A DNA stretch of 64,000 bases, taken from Rhytidiadelphus loreus. Lineage: Eukaryota; Streptophyta; Bryopsida; Hypnales; Hylocomiaceae. A model generated the notes under the pieces. It was not told the origin of the DNA. It did not search any database and saw only the letters and a program-made list of their open reading frames with translations. A program made the translations under genes and the position numbers. Shown one piece after another: positions 1-21,369 of the stretch. Where the stretch lies: NCBI GenBank assembly GCA_947034895.1, contig OX344762.1, forward strand, positions 37,118,760 through 37,182,759, in the 5' to 3' direction. The number at the start of each line of letters is the position of its first letter. Position 1 is the stretch's first letter.

Positions 1-2283
1 AAATTGTTTTACCTCCCATCACCCCACTTGTATAAAGAGATTGCCTATACATTCCCTCTCTCTCAAATCAATAGAGATTTTCAAATTTACTTGAGGTAGT
101 TGGATCATTTTTGTACTTTTTATTTTTCTAAGTTGGTTCTTGCTAATTTTTGCCTTGAGCAACCATTTCTTTTTATATAATGGACCATTGAGAGTTGCAT
201 TTGATAAGAGCGGTTGTCAAATGCTGAAATCTTTATTTTTAGAAGATTACCAAGTTCTTGTTACAGACTACTTTTGCAGTGGTACACCAACACAGCATAA
301 GTGATTAATGGCCATAGTAGCACTGTCAAGTCCATGCCACCTTGGCTGCCATGTTGGTTCAGTGGATATATAAGTACTAAGGTGGGAATGCACTACAATT
401 TACAGCTCATTTAATGCCTTAACATCGCCACCATAAGGCCAGGTGGGAACCACCCCTAAGTATGGTATTCCTATGGCCCCATGCCTCATGTTTAGCACTT
501 GCTTGGTGGTGGTTGTCCCCTACGGCAGGTGTAAATCTGCAGTTGCTACCTCCTTTCTGTAGTGGTCCTTGCCCATTCCAACAGCCGCCTAGCAAAAGTC
601 AACAAAATTTAGCACACCTTTATTGTCCCCTATCCCCCATCTTTCAAAAAATTGGTTGTAACTTGTCAACGGTGAGTTAGATTTGAAAATAAATTATATA
701 CATGTGAAGCTCTTGAAACACCAATCTCCACAAAAAGTTTCAAAAAAATCATGCCAAAAATTGAGATCATAGATACATGCCCAAACCTTCAGGAGTTCCC
801 CCAAGGGAGGCTTGGGACTTTCGAGATTCATTCAAGGATTGGGATTGATTGAAGAGCCATATGGGATAAATTTATTCATTGTGGGCACCTCTTTTCAAGG
901 ATGCAAAATGAGACCCCTCTCTCATTGGTTAATAAGGTTATATATGTAATTTTGATGAATTTTACAATAACATTGTAAAATTCTTCATTTGTCTTCACTC
1001 CTCTAGTTAAGATAAACCAACCCACTTCTGCTAGTTGTTTGATTCTATCATCCTACTTTTGACCCCAATTACGTTAAAAAATTCATCCAAATCCATTCAT
1101 TTTCTAACAAAATCATTGCATCAATGCCAACAATGGATAACGTGTCAATCCTTTAATGGTGAGCACTTAACCCATGAGCGCATGAGTGCATCAAATTTGA
1201 CCTCTCAAAATTGAAAGATTTACTTATAACCTTTTCAACGGTACAGTCAAAAGATGTGTCCCTTTCCTTGGAACTCCAGATCTATCTCTACTACCAATTG
1301 GTACAATTAGTTTATGTAAATCTTTATTTAGGTGATAGTTTGATTGGAATAAGTTCAAAAGGGTTTGGATTTTAGTAAACATGCGCTGGGTGCTCACATT
1401 AGATGTTTTTTTTTTCCTACTTTGGAGTTCCCAATCTAGGAACTAGCCGAAATTGGCCGAAATTGCAATTCACGAGTTGTGCTAACATGACACAGCGACT
1501 GCCACGTCACTTTTTTTGAAAAAAACAAAACAAAACAAAACAACAATTTAAACTTTGTTTTTTCATTTTAAGAATTCAAAATTTTTTTTTTTTGAAATTT
1601 TTTTTTTTGACATTGGCATTCAATAAGGCCCGGGGGAATAGAGCTTGGAACAAGCCTGAAACGACCCTCCACACACACCCGGATCTCATCTAATGAGAGT
1701 CAAATACATGGATACATGGAAAAGCTGTTATGGGTTGTTTATAGAATGCTCATGATCGACTCCACTCTATTAGCGATTTCATAATTTCAAGGCATAGTTA
1801 GCTACCGCTTCAGAAATTCATAGATTTTACAGTTTTACAGAAATTCATAGAAATTCATAAAATCAAAATTCCACTTGAGTTGGCCCCAAGATATTCAGAT
1901 ATTCTAGACGTGGACCCCAAGACACGAAAAACCGACAGCCAGCCTCCTTTCTTCATTTCCACCCAACTCTGGAAAGGTCAGACGAATCTCTCGCTCCTAA
2001 GAAGCGAATCATTCTAAGATTCTGAATCTCTCCAATGTGATGGCACACTCTGACTGCAACTGTCCCTTGGGTCCAGGGACGACCTTCCCTTTCTCACCGA
2101 GAGACGTAGTCCGTGCATGTGCTCACACTGTGCGTCGGCTGTGTTGTTGCTCCCATGATTGGGGTCGGGCGTGCTTAAGTTCAGAGCAGCAGAATCGATC
2201 TCAAGCTCCAGCAACAATCCAAGGAAGCTGAGATCGATCGATCAGAGCTCAAGCGAGCGCAAGCAAGCTCGCTGCAGGCATTC
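1..2283. other. Spacer upstream of the ABC transporter
   Basis: No convincing gene is visible. The stretch is AT-rich with poly-T and poly-A runs near 1410, 1510-1600, and reading frames here are short and lack family features. The last 100 bases or so before 2284 are in frame with the transporter start and open back to 2179, where a TAA lies at 2176-2178. This part is probably 5' UTR, since it shows no transmembrane or transporter-like content. I looked specifically for a missing TMD0 exon and saw none. Confidence 0.5.
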
Positions 2284-10925
<8,642 letters not shown>

Positions 10926-11697
10926 CAAAATGTGTCAATTTAGTATTTTTGCAATTTCTAGCTTAGGAAAGACAGACACCCATTTTTTGTTGACCCTGTC
11001 TTGGATAAGATCGCAATGTTCTGCATAGACGGGGGCAATTATTTTGGATGGTGAATTTGATTTCGAAGTAGAAGTTGAACTAAGTTGTCACTGGAGGGAG
11101 AACTTTTAAACCAAAGATGAATGGAATCTTTGAAGTAAAAAGTACCGAGGACCATGTCAAAGACCCACTTCATGAATGAAAGGTACAGAAAATGTCAATT
11201 GATGACAAAAGATACTTGCCCTTGCTGTTACAGAGACAGAGTTTACATGTTTGGATACCTTTAGGTCGAGATCATCGTACATATTCGGTTCACAAGTGGG
11301 GAGAACAGCTTGGAATGGTACTTTAAACTACATTACTTGGGATGTTGCTGAAACCGTGGCTTCCACTTTTGGTTACTCACTTCATGTCTAGCTGAGATAT
11401 TATGATTGGTTTGATAAGGGTCTTTCTGCTTGCTACATCATGAAACCATGAACAACCGACACAAAAAGCACTATTAGCGACAGATACAATTTTGGCATTC
11501 ACGTCAAAGTGTGTTTTGAAGATATTCACTTGCATTTTCATTTGGAGGGAGAACCGATCGAAAGTTCCTCTGAGAACCCGATTCAATAACTTACTGCAGT
11601 ATTTCAGAGCAACCATGTGTGTCGGAGCTTTAGCTTTTCGAGGTCAAAACTCGATCATAGCCGCTTGTTCAAGGAATGCTGGTCCGGTTACACGGCT
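10926..11697. other. Spacer between convergent genes
   Basis: A 772-base interval between the stop codons of the ABC transporter (+) and the receptor kinase (-). It must hold both 3' UTRs. I see no gene in it and no repeat that stands out. Confidence 0.7.
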
Positions 11698-14600
11698 CTA
11701 AAGGGAGATACCTGACTCGATGCATGAGAAACCATGCTTCAGTAAATCAGGATCAACTTCTGGACTGCTTAAGTTGTCCCAAGCTGCAGGTGGTGATGAA
11801 ACATTTCCTGGTCGGATGCTCCACTGTGGGCTTCGTGATGAAGAATCCATCATTGGGCTTATATCGTACAATTGCCTGACAATCTGTCGCATCGTTGGCC
11901 GCAGCTGTCCATCACTCTGCACACCCATGATTTGTGTTATATTAGCTGCCGTCCGTGTCAATGTGCGGGTGAATGGAACACCTCTATCGATGTTGAGGAA
12001 CAGTATTCTAATCTACTGGAGGAAGCTGCCTAATATGAAAACTGAAGAGTTCAAGGTTTAGAGAATTGGACAACAATTACAGAAAATGATTGTACCGCAT
12101 TGAACTTTATGTGGTATGTCTTTACAGCATCAAACGATTTCTTCTGAGCTATCAATTGAGTACGATTGAGATAGTAATGAGTTTAACAAGATGAAGTGTA
12201 CCTGTGTACAGCGCTTGATAATGGTGATGAGCGACTTCAGTTCATGCAAGCTGTATATATTTTCCAAGTCTGAGTCGACAATCAAGGGGATCTTTGATTC
12301 ATTGTCCATATATTTCTGAGCCCAGTCCACAAGGCGTATTCCACCACTGATGGCACGCCGGGCAGTGACGAGCTCCAACAAGAGCACGCCAAAGCTGTAT
12401 ACATCACTCTTCTCCGTCAGTTCATGGGTACGCTCATACTCGGGGTCCATGTAACCTGGTCAGAGATACAACAGGTGGGGTCCATTAACGAGCTGGACTA
12501 TGAATTAGAACAGTACTTACTGCGTTGGCAAGTATCATCCTGCTAAACGAATTTTCTTCAACGTCAGCACCCCAGCAGCACAATTTCTGAGAAGGAAACG
12601 ACCGAGCCCCGCACAGACAGGACAAGGAAATAAGCAGCGGTTGGCTCTCTTCATACTAATAATAAGTTCAATGGCCGCACAAACCTGGCGTTCCACGGAC
12701 CTCGGTGGTTATTGACTCAAATTTTGCATTTCCACTCCTTCCCGCATGAGCTAATCCAAAGTCAGCTATCTGCAATCAATAAACCAACAAGTGCCCTTCA
12801 GGGATATTTCAACTGACGCGGTGACGCCTGACCATGGGTAGATTAGATAACCAAATAAGAAACCATTGATTGTACAGTACATGAACATTATTGCTGATCC
12901 AAATATATTTACTATTTCAGTGAGGCAGAGACAGTACCTTCGCAGTGAAGTTTTCGTCCAGTAAGATGTTGCTAGACTTTATGTCACGGTGGCACAAGGG
13001 CGGCTCACAATATGAATGAAGATATTCCTGCAGTAATCCAGGAAACCCATTTTCATTTGGAGGTATGCCTAAGCGACTTCTCTGTGGTCAAGTAGAGCTA
13101 ATTAATTCGGATGAGTATGAATCTATCAACGCAGAGTGCTCAGACGGAGCCTGACCGAGCTTCAGCAGACTATTAAGAAAAAATAACTAGGATGATGCTG
13201 ACACTCAGAGTATTGAAGTGACTAAATATTTGTCGCTCCTCTAGAAACTGAATGAGGACATATTTAAAAGCCCAATTTCCGAAGATGTTTACCAGACCAG
13301 TTGCAACATCCAAGGCAATTTGTTTCCTCCTTGGCCATGTAAGACCTTGTTTTTCTTGGCCTGAAGAAACACACATGCCGCTTGTGAGATGCAAAGCAAA
13401 TAGGTCTGCTCCTGATTTCTGGAAATACGATCATGGTGGGTTATGGCTGTATCTTCAGCGACTGAATTAAAGATTACAAAATAATCTAGATACAGATACC
13501 CAAATAGCGGATCCAATTCAGGCATAAAGTTATAGTTGACTACCATCGTGGTGCAAATGTTCTTTCAGACTTCCATTCTCACAGTACTCATAAACCAAAA
13601 GCCTGCACACAAATGCAACCAGATATCCGTCAATGAATGCCTTCATGAAACAGAAAGTGAGCATCAAATGAAGTGGTCATCAGACATTCAGACTTGTTAA
13701 ACTTTTCCGTAAGAGATAGGTTGAATTCGAGAGAACGGTTTTCTGATGACTGCAATATCAAATTACTAGGTGCAGGACCACTATATTAAACATCTGTCTT
13801 GGAAATTGTGAATCTGCAATAGAGGATAAAGTTGGTTTCCGTACGCAAGTGTGTTAACGATCTGTTTATTCTTGGAGAACATGCACAATGATCGTATACA
13901 GACTTTGAGTAGGGAAACCGGCTTCATCCACTACCACAAAAGGGGTGAATGGGGGTTTTGCTCTGATGGGGGACCTTTCATGGCGTTCAGCACAATAACC
14001 GCGCAGAGTAACAAGGTGTCTGTGATGCAGACGCCCGAGGAGTTCCATTTCCTTGCAAAATTCCTGCTCCCCTTGCGATGTGCCCTTGTTCATGCGCTTC
14101 ACAGCAGCTACGAGGCCATCCTGAAATCGTGCCTTATACACTGTTCCAAATCCACCCCGTCCTATGATTGTGCTAAAATTGTCTGTGGCTCGCTGGATCT
14201 CTGAGAACTTGATGTGTGTGAAGAGTGTCGGACCATCTGGAGAATTAAGGTCCACCCGATGAGGAAATTAATTATTGTCGGTCATACACTTCTCAACCAG
14301 CAGTGCGCTATGTTTATTCTAAACCTGATGAAGCAATATGCATGTTCCAAATGCTTTACCTTCCTGTGGCCACACTGCGGTTAACATACTGGATCTCACC
14401 TTTCCGGAAATTGCGGTTCTTCATTCTCGCCTTGCCGGTTAATGGCATTTCTTCCGAGGGGCAGGGGGCTTTCCCTTTGCAATGAAGAATTGCAACGAGA
14501 ATTATCAGCAGAATCACCAGAAGGGGTATCATAACTACCAAACAAATCCCCAGCAAAGCGATCAACCGAGTGAAGGGTGGCACCTCCCTTGAAGGCACCA

Positions 14601-16484
14601 CGACCGGACTACTTGGAGGTTCCGGAGGCGGAGTAGGATCAACAATATCTGGCACAGAATCTTCACAGCATTAGTTTGTGGATCACAGCACCATTCTCGT
14701 CTGAATTCAATGTTCTGACTAAGGTGAGGAAAGAATTCACTTCCGAGTATTCACTTCTAACCAAGCTAGAAATGAATTTTAACCAAACATGTCGTACGAA
14801 TATTTGAAATCCTGACATCTTCAATGATTCCATCGTTGAATGTTTCGAGCTTAAGGGAGACAAACGCACCTGGAACATAATACAGGCATGAGCCGATTTC
14901 AATGGCTTTTGCTCTAGTGGAGTTTCTCGCTAGTGCAAAAAACACCAAGTCGCTGCAACTTTGAAGCATAGTGGAATTTATTTCTGAACGCCTGGTAGAA
15001 GACACCACAAAAGCAGCTTCCAATACTGTTCTACGACACTGCTCACACGATGTCGATGGCACACTGCAATGCTCATGGAGGAGATGATAGTCTACGTCCT
15101 TGTCAAGCAATATGCTGTGGATTTCTTCCATAGTAGAGATTCCATGGCAACCATGAGTGGAGTTATGGAAAATATCCTCAGGAGAAATATTGCAGGTCTG
15201 GAACTCTGTATGCAAATCCTGAGCAACGGTCTGAGTGAGCAGAGCTGAGTCAAGGTCTTCGATGCAGGCGGCACCTTGCTTCTTAGAAATAGAGAAAGTT
15301 TCGGACATCGGAGATGTTTCTGTGAGGCTGATGCGGAGTTCCAGAAGTGCTGAAGCACAGCATTGGAACCGATTCTCATTGGAACCATTACAAGACTTGG
15401 CAATGGAGGTAATTTGGCCTGGCTCGAGTGTCACCGGACATCCTGTTGACACATAAGCCACAAAAAGCATGGGAAACGAAGACGCGCAACGTTGCACCGT
15501 ACACTGATATGGATCGTTGAGATCAAGTCATGCATTTTAGTGTGACTGATACTAAGGGGCATACAATTTAAATCGATAGGAGTAGATTGCGAGCAGCTTA
15601 CTTACGAGACTGTGGCAGAAACGATGCATTGGGTGCTGGAAGCTGGAAGAAGCAGTTGGCATGCTCCATAGCGAAATCCGAGTCCCCAAGACTTGCAACT
15701 GATAAATATATAGTGTGGGCACAGGAGTTCCATGTTTCTGAAATTCTGCGATTATTTGTCAAATTGCCGTGAAACCTCGCTTGTGAATCCAAGCAATTTT
15801 GACATGATACAGAGTTGACTAAGCTCTGGATCGGACCGCAAGAAGATTCTACCGGAGTAAAATCTGGTGATCCATATATTGATTTGACATCAGTAATTCC
15901 TTGACAAGGTGAATCGACAAGAACGCTGGAATTCAGCGCACACCAAGTAGCCACGGGCAATTGAATGTCGCTCTTCTCAAAAACGGCACCAATGAAAGAC
16001 ATGCAAGGTTGAAGGAGGTCCGGAGGAAGATGTAAATTGCTGGTGTTTCGAGTGTATTGGGACATGGCAACCGCAACAAGGGCCCTCGAGTGATCACAGC
16101 AGCTGACATAGTTGACATTTGAACACGCTGCGACAGTGGAGGTAAAATCCAGTGCGCTGAAGTCCAACGGGCAATCTGCACAAGGGCGTAGAGAAGGCAA
16201 GATGAAGCTTCATCGTCGAAGGCAACAAAAGGCAGTAAAAGGCAATAGAAGAAACCGACGTGTGATCGACAGCTTCGGCCATTTCCTCACATATTAGCAA
16301 GACAATGACGCATTAGCAAGTCCTACGGTACCAGGATAATCCACGGCATTGAAGGTAACACGAACAAGTGTACTGCTATCATTTGCTCACCTGAAGGTAA
16401 TTGAGCAGCCTGCACAAAACTTCCGGCGCACCAGAGCATGAGCCACACCGACACGCAACGAGAGCAATACTGTATGCCCGCCAT
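11698..16484 (-). CDS. Receptor-like kinase with two tandem SPARK-like ectodomains, 11 exons
   Basis: Single-pass membrane receptor kinase of the At1g49730-like, SPARK-domain group. Exons in gene order: 16484-16391, 16175-15606, 15442-14870, 14648-14400, 14236-13975, 13602-13544, 13360-13293, 13027-12938, 12769-12685, 12455-12202, 11916-11698; phases agree and give 840 residues. Exon 1 encodes a signal peptide ([16 protein letters not shown]). Exons 2 and 3 each encode a domain starting with CP and with the same spacing order of twelve cysteines (C, C, CC, C, C, C, C, CxxC, C, C). Exon 4 gives a Pro-rich stalk and a transmembrane helix (about 441-467). The kinase has GRGGFGTV (521-528), Lys542, HRD (Asp640), DFG (658-660) and [10 protein letters not shown], so it should be an active RD kinase. 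The ligand is unknown. ARK1, a SPARK-domain relative in rice, acts in mycorrhizal symbiosis; whether this gene does is inference. A tempting exon 4 donor at 14359 shifts the frame and was not used. Confidence 0.9.
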
Positions 16485-16786
16485 TTTTAGCTGCCTGAAG
16501 GATCCATTGCAATTCTATCTCCTTTCGAGTTGAGGCCAGAGGCGAAGAACCTTACCAAACTACATTCAAATCACCTTCCTGCACAGAGAACTGAAATCTT
16601 ATTTCTTCTGCTGGAGGACCGCATCAATTTCTGCCTATTCTGCGACCTTCAATTTCTTTGTACCATTATAAGCAGGCGTATTACAGAGCTACACAGCTAC
16701 AAACATTTCAAACATTCTCTTGGTTGACCGCGCCTGCAACCTGCAATACCGATGGACCGTACCTCCGTGAAAAATGCAACACTGCT

Positions 16787-17835
16787 AATGCGGCTATGGA
16801 GGTCTCTGAGATTTGGTTTACCCGGAGCGAGCCTCAGCAGATTCGTCCGGGCTTTCAAGAAATTAAGACATATCTCTTCGCTAACACCCCGCGGTCGGGG
16901 TTGAGGACAGTGTATCAGCTAATTAACTGGATCTATGTTCGAACACCTGACGCGCGTTAAGAGGTCGAAGTTACTAATGCAGCTATGGAGATCTCTGAAA
17001 TTGTTCGCTATGGAACGAACACGCAACAGATCCTTGCAGACTTGAAGAAAGCTAGAAAATCAAATATTAACCTTCACAAACTTAAACAGTATATGTCTAA
17101 ATCGGCACCATTACATAATCCTATTCCTCTGATTCTTCCGGTGGATTCTTCAGCTCATGAGAGCCGCATACTGATCGTAAATGATAAATTAGACCAGCAA
17201 GCAACTACTTCTCGAGAGAAGCTGAAAGAAACTTCCCGCTCAAACAACTTCGGAGCCGCGGCAAACACAAAGTCCCTAATTAGACATGCAGGCTTGCCCT
17301 GTAGAAGATAAAAAGGCTGATCGTCACTCGTAAGAAAGAAAGAAAGAAAGCGAGCGCCATGTACACCTAGAATTGCGAAAACAATTGGAGGTGGAAACCA
17401 ACATTGCGAAGGAGTTATGGAGGTTTCTGATCTTTCTTTACATGAAGCAAACACGCAACAGATTCTCGCAGACTTCAAGAGAGCTAGAAAATTCAATATC
17501 CTTCCCAAACTTAAACATGTCTGATTGCATAATCTCCGTCACCAGCCTACTCTTATCTCTTTAATTCCCCCCGGGGATTTCTCACCTCGCCAACCAGAAT
17601 ATTGATCATAATGACAAGTTCGTCTTAAATTGCAAGCGACGACAGCAGTATTCCAGAAAACCTGATAGAAATTTGCCGCTCAATACATTCCGAGCTGCGA
17701 CTACACAAAGCTCACAAATCAGGTAAGCATGATTCCCCTAAGCGAGAAAAAAAGCTTATCGCATCTCACAAGCGCCATGTCCTCGTAGAAATGCGAAATG
17801 GTAGAGTGGAAGATTGTAAATGCGACATTGTGCAC
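16787..17835. repeat. Diverged tandem duplication upstream of the receptor kinase
   Basis: Two copies of a unit of about 430 bases lie side by side, roughly 16975-17407 and 17408-17835. Shared landmarks are TATGGAGATCTCTGA / TATGGAGGTTTCTGA at the start, AACACGCAACAGAT, and GCGCCATGT near the end. A third partial copy of the start lies at about 16787-16880. The first copy keeps an open frame on the + strand (16985-17311), the second does not. It could be promoter or UTR sequence of the kinase, or the remains of a gene; I recognise no protein. Confidence 0.6.
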
Positions 17836-18542
17836 ATTGAACGGTTTGAGAAGATGAAACAATTAAGTGAGGTACAATTGGTAGAAGCTCGACATCATGA
17901 GCTAGGAAGAGTATCTGAACAGCGGCACGCATGTCGACGAAGGAGGAGGAGAAGTGATGATCTATAGTTGAGTGCAGGGCAGGAAGTTATGAGCATAACT
18001 AAGTCAGCCGGCAAATAGCATTGTCTGTTGGACTGCAACATAATAAGATCGAGCAAGGTTCTCTCCTCACTGGCAGCACAGGCGTCGCTTCTCACCAGCC
18101 AGGCAGCCCAAAACTCTGCCAATCAGCCCATATCCCTTTTTCAATTGGATTTCACAGGAACTTCAACGGAAAGCTTAACACTTTTAAAAAAAGAATGTTG
18201 GAACCATATATGCAGTATTGTATTTGACTCCTACTCTATGAATTATGTACCAAAATGTTGGCAGACATACACCGTTCAATTGATATTAGCATCTTTCATT
18301 TGGGTGTCGTTTTAACATTTAAACTTTATCATGCTCAGATATGGCACCATGTAGGTGTCATGTGTCATTGGATCTAGCTCAACATGAAGACAAAGTTATT
18401 CATGCACCTTATAATTATGTCAAAAGACCCAAAAAAAATTAGCAAGGATAACATTGGGCTTTTCTTTCCTTTATGGTTTGATTAGTGCAAAATAGAAGGA
18501 GAGTGCAACGTGAGCCAATGATATTCAATCTTCAAGGGACAA

Positions 18543-19475
18543 TTAACCCTTAAAGGACCGTCACTATACTTTCACCAAAAACGCTCACAAACTGCCATTT
18601 CTAGTACAAGTACCAAAATTTTGGAAGAAAACTTTTTTTGACATATCTAACCGTATGATCTTGTATTATATAGTATCAAAAACATGTGGTAAAAATTTCA
18701 TACATTTCCACCGGGGGGATTGCAAGATATAAGCATTCAAATTAACTAAAATCATTTTTTTTACCCTGCGAAAACCAGGGCAGCTGCACTTCACAAGCTC
18801 ACATTTCTATGAAAAAATGACCTAAATGGTGGTGCTTCTTTGGACTTGTTTTCCTAGACAAGTTGGCCACATGCTTGAAAAATTTCAGAGCATTTGGAAT
18901 AGTACAACATATAGGAAAAAAATAGTATTTAGGTAGTAGTAGAGAATGATTAAAAATACTAAATTATTTACAATTTAAATATGGAATTAAAAATTTCCAA
19001 TCCCAATGTTCGAAATGTTGTAATAATGTATCTACATCCTACGATTTTATTTTTGTCCAAAAATATTAAAAATTGGGTAAGATAAAGGATTTCAAAGTTT
19101 ATTTTAGAGTAGGAAATCCAAAACTGCCCGCAAACAAAAAAATCCTCATAACTTTTGACTCATTGATCAAAATGGAATGATTCAAAGCTTTTTGTGTATA
19201 TAAAACTCTAGAAAATCAATTCCAATTTTTTGTTTCTGAAAAAAGTGATTTTTTTAATCTGCCCGAACTGCCCGATTGGAGAAAAAAGTAACATATTAGG
19301 CTATAACTTTTGACTCGTATTTCCAAATGTCATGAAATTTGGTGCATAGGAAAGATCTTCCTCGCCCCCACATTCTATTAAAATTTCAGCCCCAAATATG
19401 AAAATCTCTGCTCGTAGGCACCTGCCCAATTTTTTTATACAACCAAAAAACACAATCCGGTCCTTTAGGGGTTAA
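18543..19475. mobile_element. TTAA-bounded inverted-repeat element, copy 1 (piggyBac-like MITE)
   Basis: Starts TTAACCCTTAAAGGACCG and ends with the inverse CGGTCCTTTAGGGGTTAA, 933 bases with the TTAA sites. A TTAA target site directly followed by ends beginning CCC is the hallmark of the piggyBac superfamily. The interior is AT-rich and non-coding, and matches copy 2 along nearly its whole length (for example the runs around 18590, 18700, 18850 and 19100). No transposase frame is visible, so it is non-autonomous. Confidence 0.75.
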
Positions 19476-20212
19476 TAACCATTTCTTGTCATTTTCAATG
19501 CTATATGGCAAAGGCAAAGGACAAATTGGAATGGTTTAGAATCATCAACCTATCCTCCAATCACTTTTTGAGAGAGCAATAGATGTTCAAGATTTGACGA
19601 TAAAGTTTGTTGCAAGGGGTATGTTTGATAACCATTTCACCTCTCTATGGCTCAACCACTTAATATATGATACAAGTGGAATTCCTAATTCTTCCTAGAG
19701 TTTGGCTTTTTAATTAGGTGAAAGTATAGGGGAGCATTAAAATAAGGAACAAGCTTAGCAAAAATGCATTCTTCTAATCCTATTTGCTTTAGCACAAGCT
19801 CACTACTTGTGTCCCCACACCACTACTTTCCAATTGACATTATATCACTTCAATTTGTAATTAAATAAATAAATGACATTATTATTTGTTGTGTTGATTT
19901 GTTGTTTCTTGAGGTTCTTTTTCAATCGCGTCATCACTATACCAAAGTATTCTTACTATTAGTGAATTCAAGGAGCAAAATGAGCGCCACCAAGAAAATT
20001 AGTGGCACTACAATTTGAACTTTTCCAAAAATAAGTAAATTTGACAATATTATTCCAACCTATAATAGTAATTTTTTTTGGTATTCAAACATATTTATGG
20101 GAGTTTAAAAACTACCCCTGTAACACCACGGAGGATAAAAAAGAATGTTTGGCATTCAAATGACATTCCAAGCAAGTTCCATGGAAACAAAGAATGCACT
20201 TATTCATTTATC

Positions 20213-20512
20213 AAGGTGGGTACCTCCAAAATTGCACCCTACCCTAAACTGCCATCATCACTTTGTGTACATCTCCAAAATCAATCAATGTAAGTATGTT
20301 GAAGCAACGATTTCAGAACACCTACCAAAAAAATCCTTTGACCCTTCCTAACTTTTGCATAGAGTATCCAAATGCCGCGTTCTCTGGTGCGTTGGAACCT
20401 CCATTCCCTTCCCGATCAAGAAAATCAATGAAAATTTGACCACTCTAATAATAATAATAACAATAACTAAGCAAAGTAGCAAAAAGTGGTGGTTATGGGG
20501 TGTCCCACCTTA
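20213..20512. mobile_element. TA-type MITE, family shared with 54.8 kb and the LSM1 intron
   Basis: Inverted ends of the form AAGGTGGGTACCTCC ... GGGGTGTCCCACCTT. The interior matches the reverse complement of the element at 54841-55102 over most of its length, including CTAACTTTTGCATA, TTCTCTGGTGCGTTGGAACC and AGCAAAAAGTGGTGGTT. It is non-coding. Confidence 0.65.
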
Positions 20513-20999
20513 ATTGAGTCAATTTTTTTTACCTGACTCATCCTTTCAGGGTTACCACAGATGTAACCCAACTTAGCCATCTCATGTCAACTGTGGTCCG
20601 TATCTTCAACATGTCATGGGGACGCAGGGTTGTCCTTCCCCTGGGACAGACCGTTGGAAACCCCACTTTTTTTCTTTTTGTGTGTGTGTGTGTAATCTGT
20701 CACACACCCCTGATTTCTCCTCTGCTCAGATTTCTGGCTTTTAATTCAGACCCATGGATCATATTCCACCAGGTCTGTGTGTCTGTCTTCCAAATCCTGT
20801 CTGGGTCACAAAACTGACCTCACAAAGCTTAACTGCAATGAAAGCTGATATTGGAATCCATGACATTCTAAGCTTAGTCAGGTACAGATTCCAGCACAAA
20901 GCCACAAGCAAGTGCAGTAAGGATTTTGTGTAAGGTAAGGAAAGCCCCAAAGTGGGATTTCAGTGTTGACTGGCCCGGAAATAGTCCGCACTCTACTGA

Positions 21000-21000
<1 letters not shown>

Positions 21001-21032
<32 letters not shown>
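21001..21032 (+). repeat. (GCT)n microsatellite, about 10 units
   Basis: An uninterrupted run of GCT triplets in a non-coding spacer. No reading frame around it resembles a gene, so a poly-Ala, poly-Leu or poly-Cys tract is not implied. Confidence 0.95.
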
Positions 21033-21330
21033 GTGATAGTATCATAGATCGAGACTAAGAGAGGCGAGGGTTATGACAGTACTATGAGTCACATGTCCTG
21101 CTACTGTACACTTACATGTGCGCAGCAAAGAAGGAAGGGAGGAGTAAGTTAATTTGATTGTGGCAGGCAATCCTTGACAGACAGAGGGGGAGCAGCCTAT
21201 GAATTTCACATGTGCAGTTGTTGCCCTGTCAGTTGAGTACGTTAGGTGAGGAGCTTGATAACGTAGACACACAAGTCATGGAACATTGCAAAACTTAGAG
21301 CATCGCCACTCATTCGCGGGGAACAGTCCA

Positions 21331-21369
21331 GGGTAGGGTGGGGTGGGGTGGGGTGGGGTGGGGTGGGGT
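21331..21369 (+). repeat. (GGGTG)n G-rich repeat
   Basis: GGGTAGGGTG followed by about six GGGTG units. Many closely spaced G-triplets and G-quadruplets on one strand make this a strong G-quadruplex candidate. It lies 300 bases from the GCT microsatellite. Confidence 0.9.

Noticed and set aside
1..110. LTR end (TATAAAGAG followed by a CT-rich run)
   Set aside because: No matching second LTR, primer-binding site or polyprotein frame in the window.
462..680. Hydrophobic open frame as a possible TMD0 exon for the ABC transporter
   Set aside because: Too short, no multi-helix pattern, and no link to exon 1 by splice sites in phase.
14360..14400. Longer exon 4 of the receptor kinase using the donor at 14359
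   Set aside because: It shifts the kinase frame; the donor AAAG|GTGAGA at 14399 keeps it.
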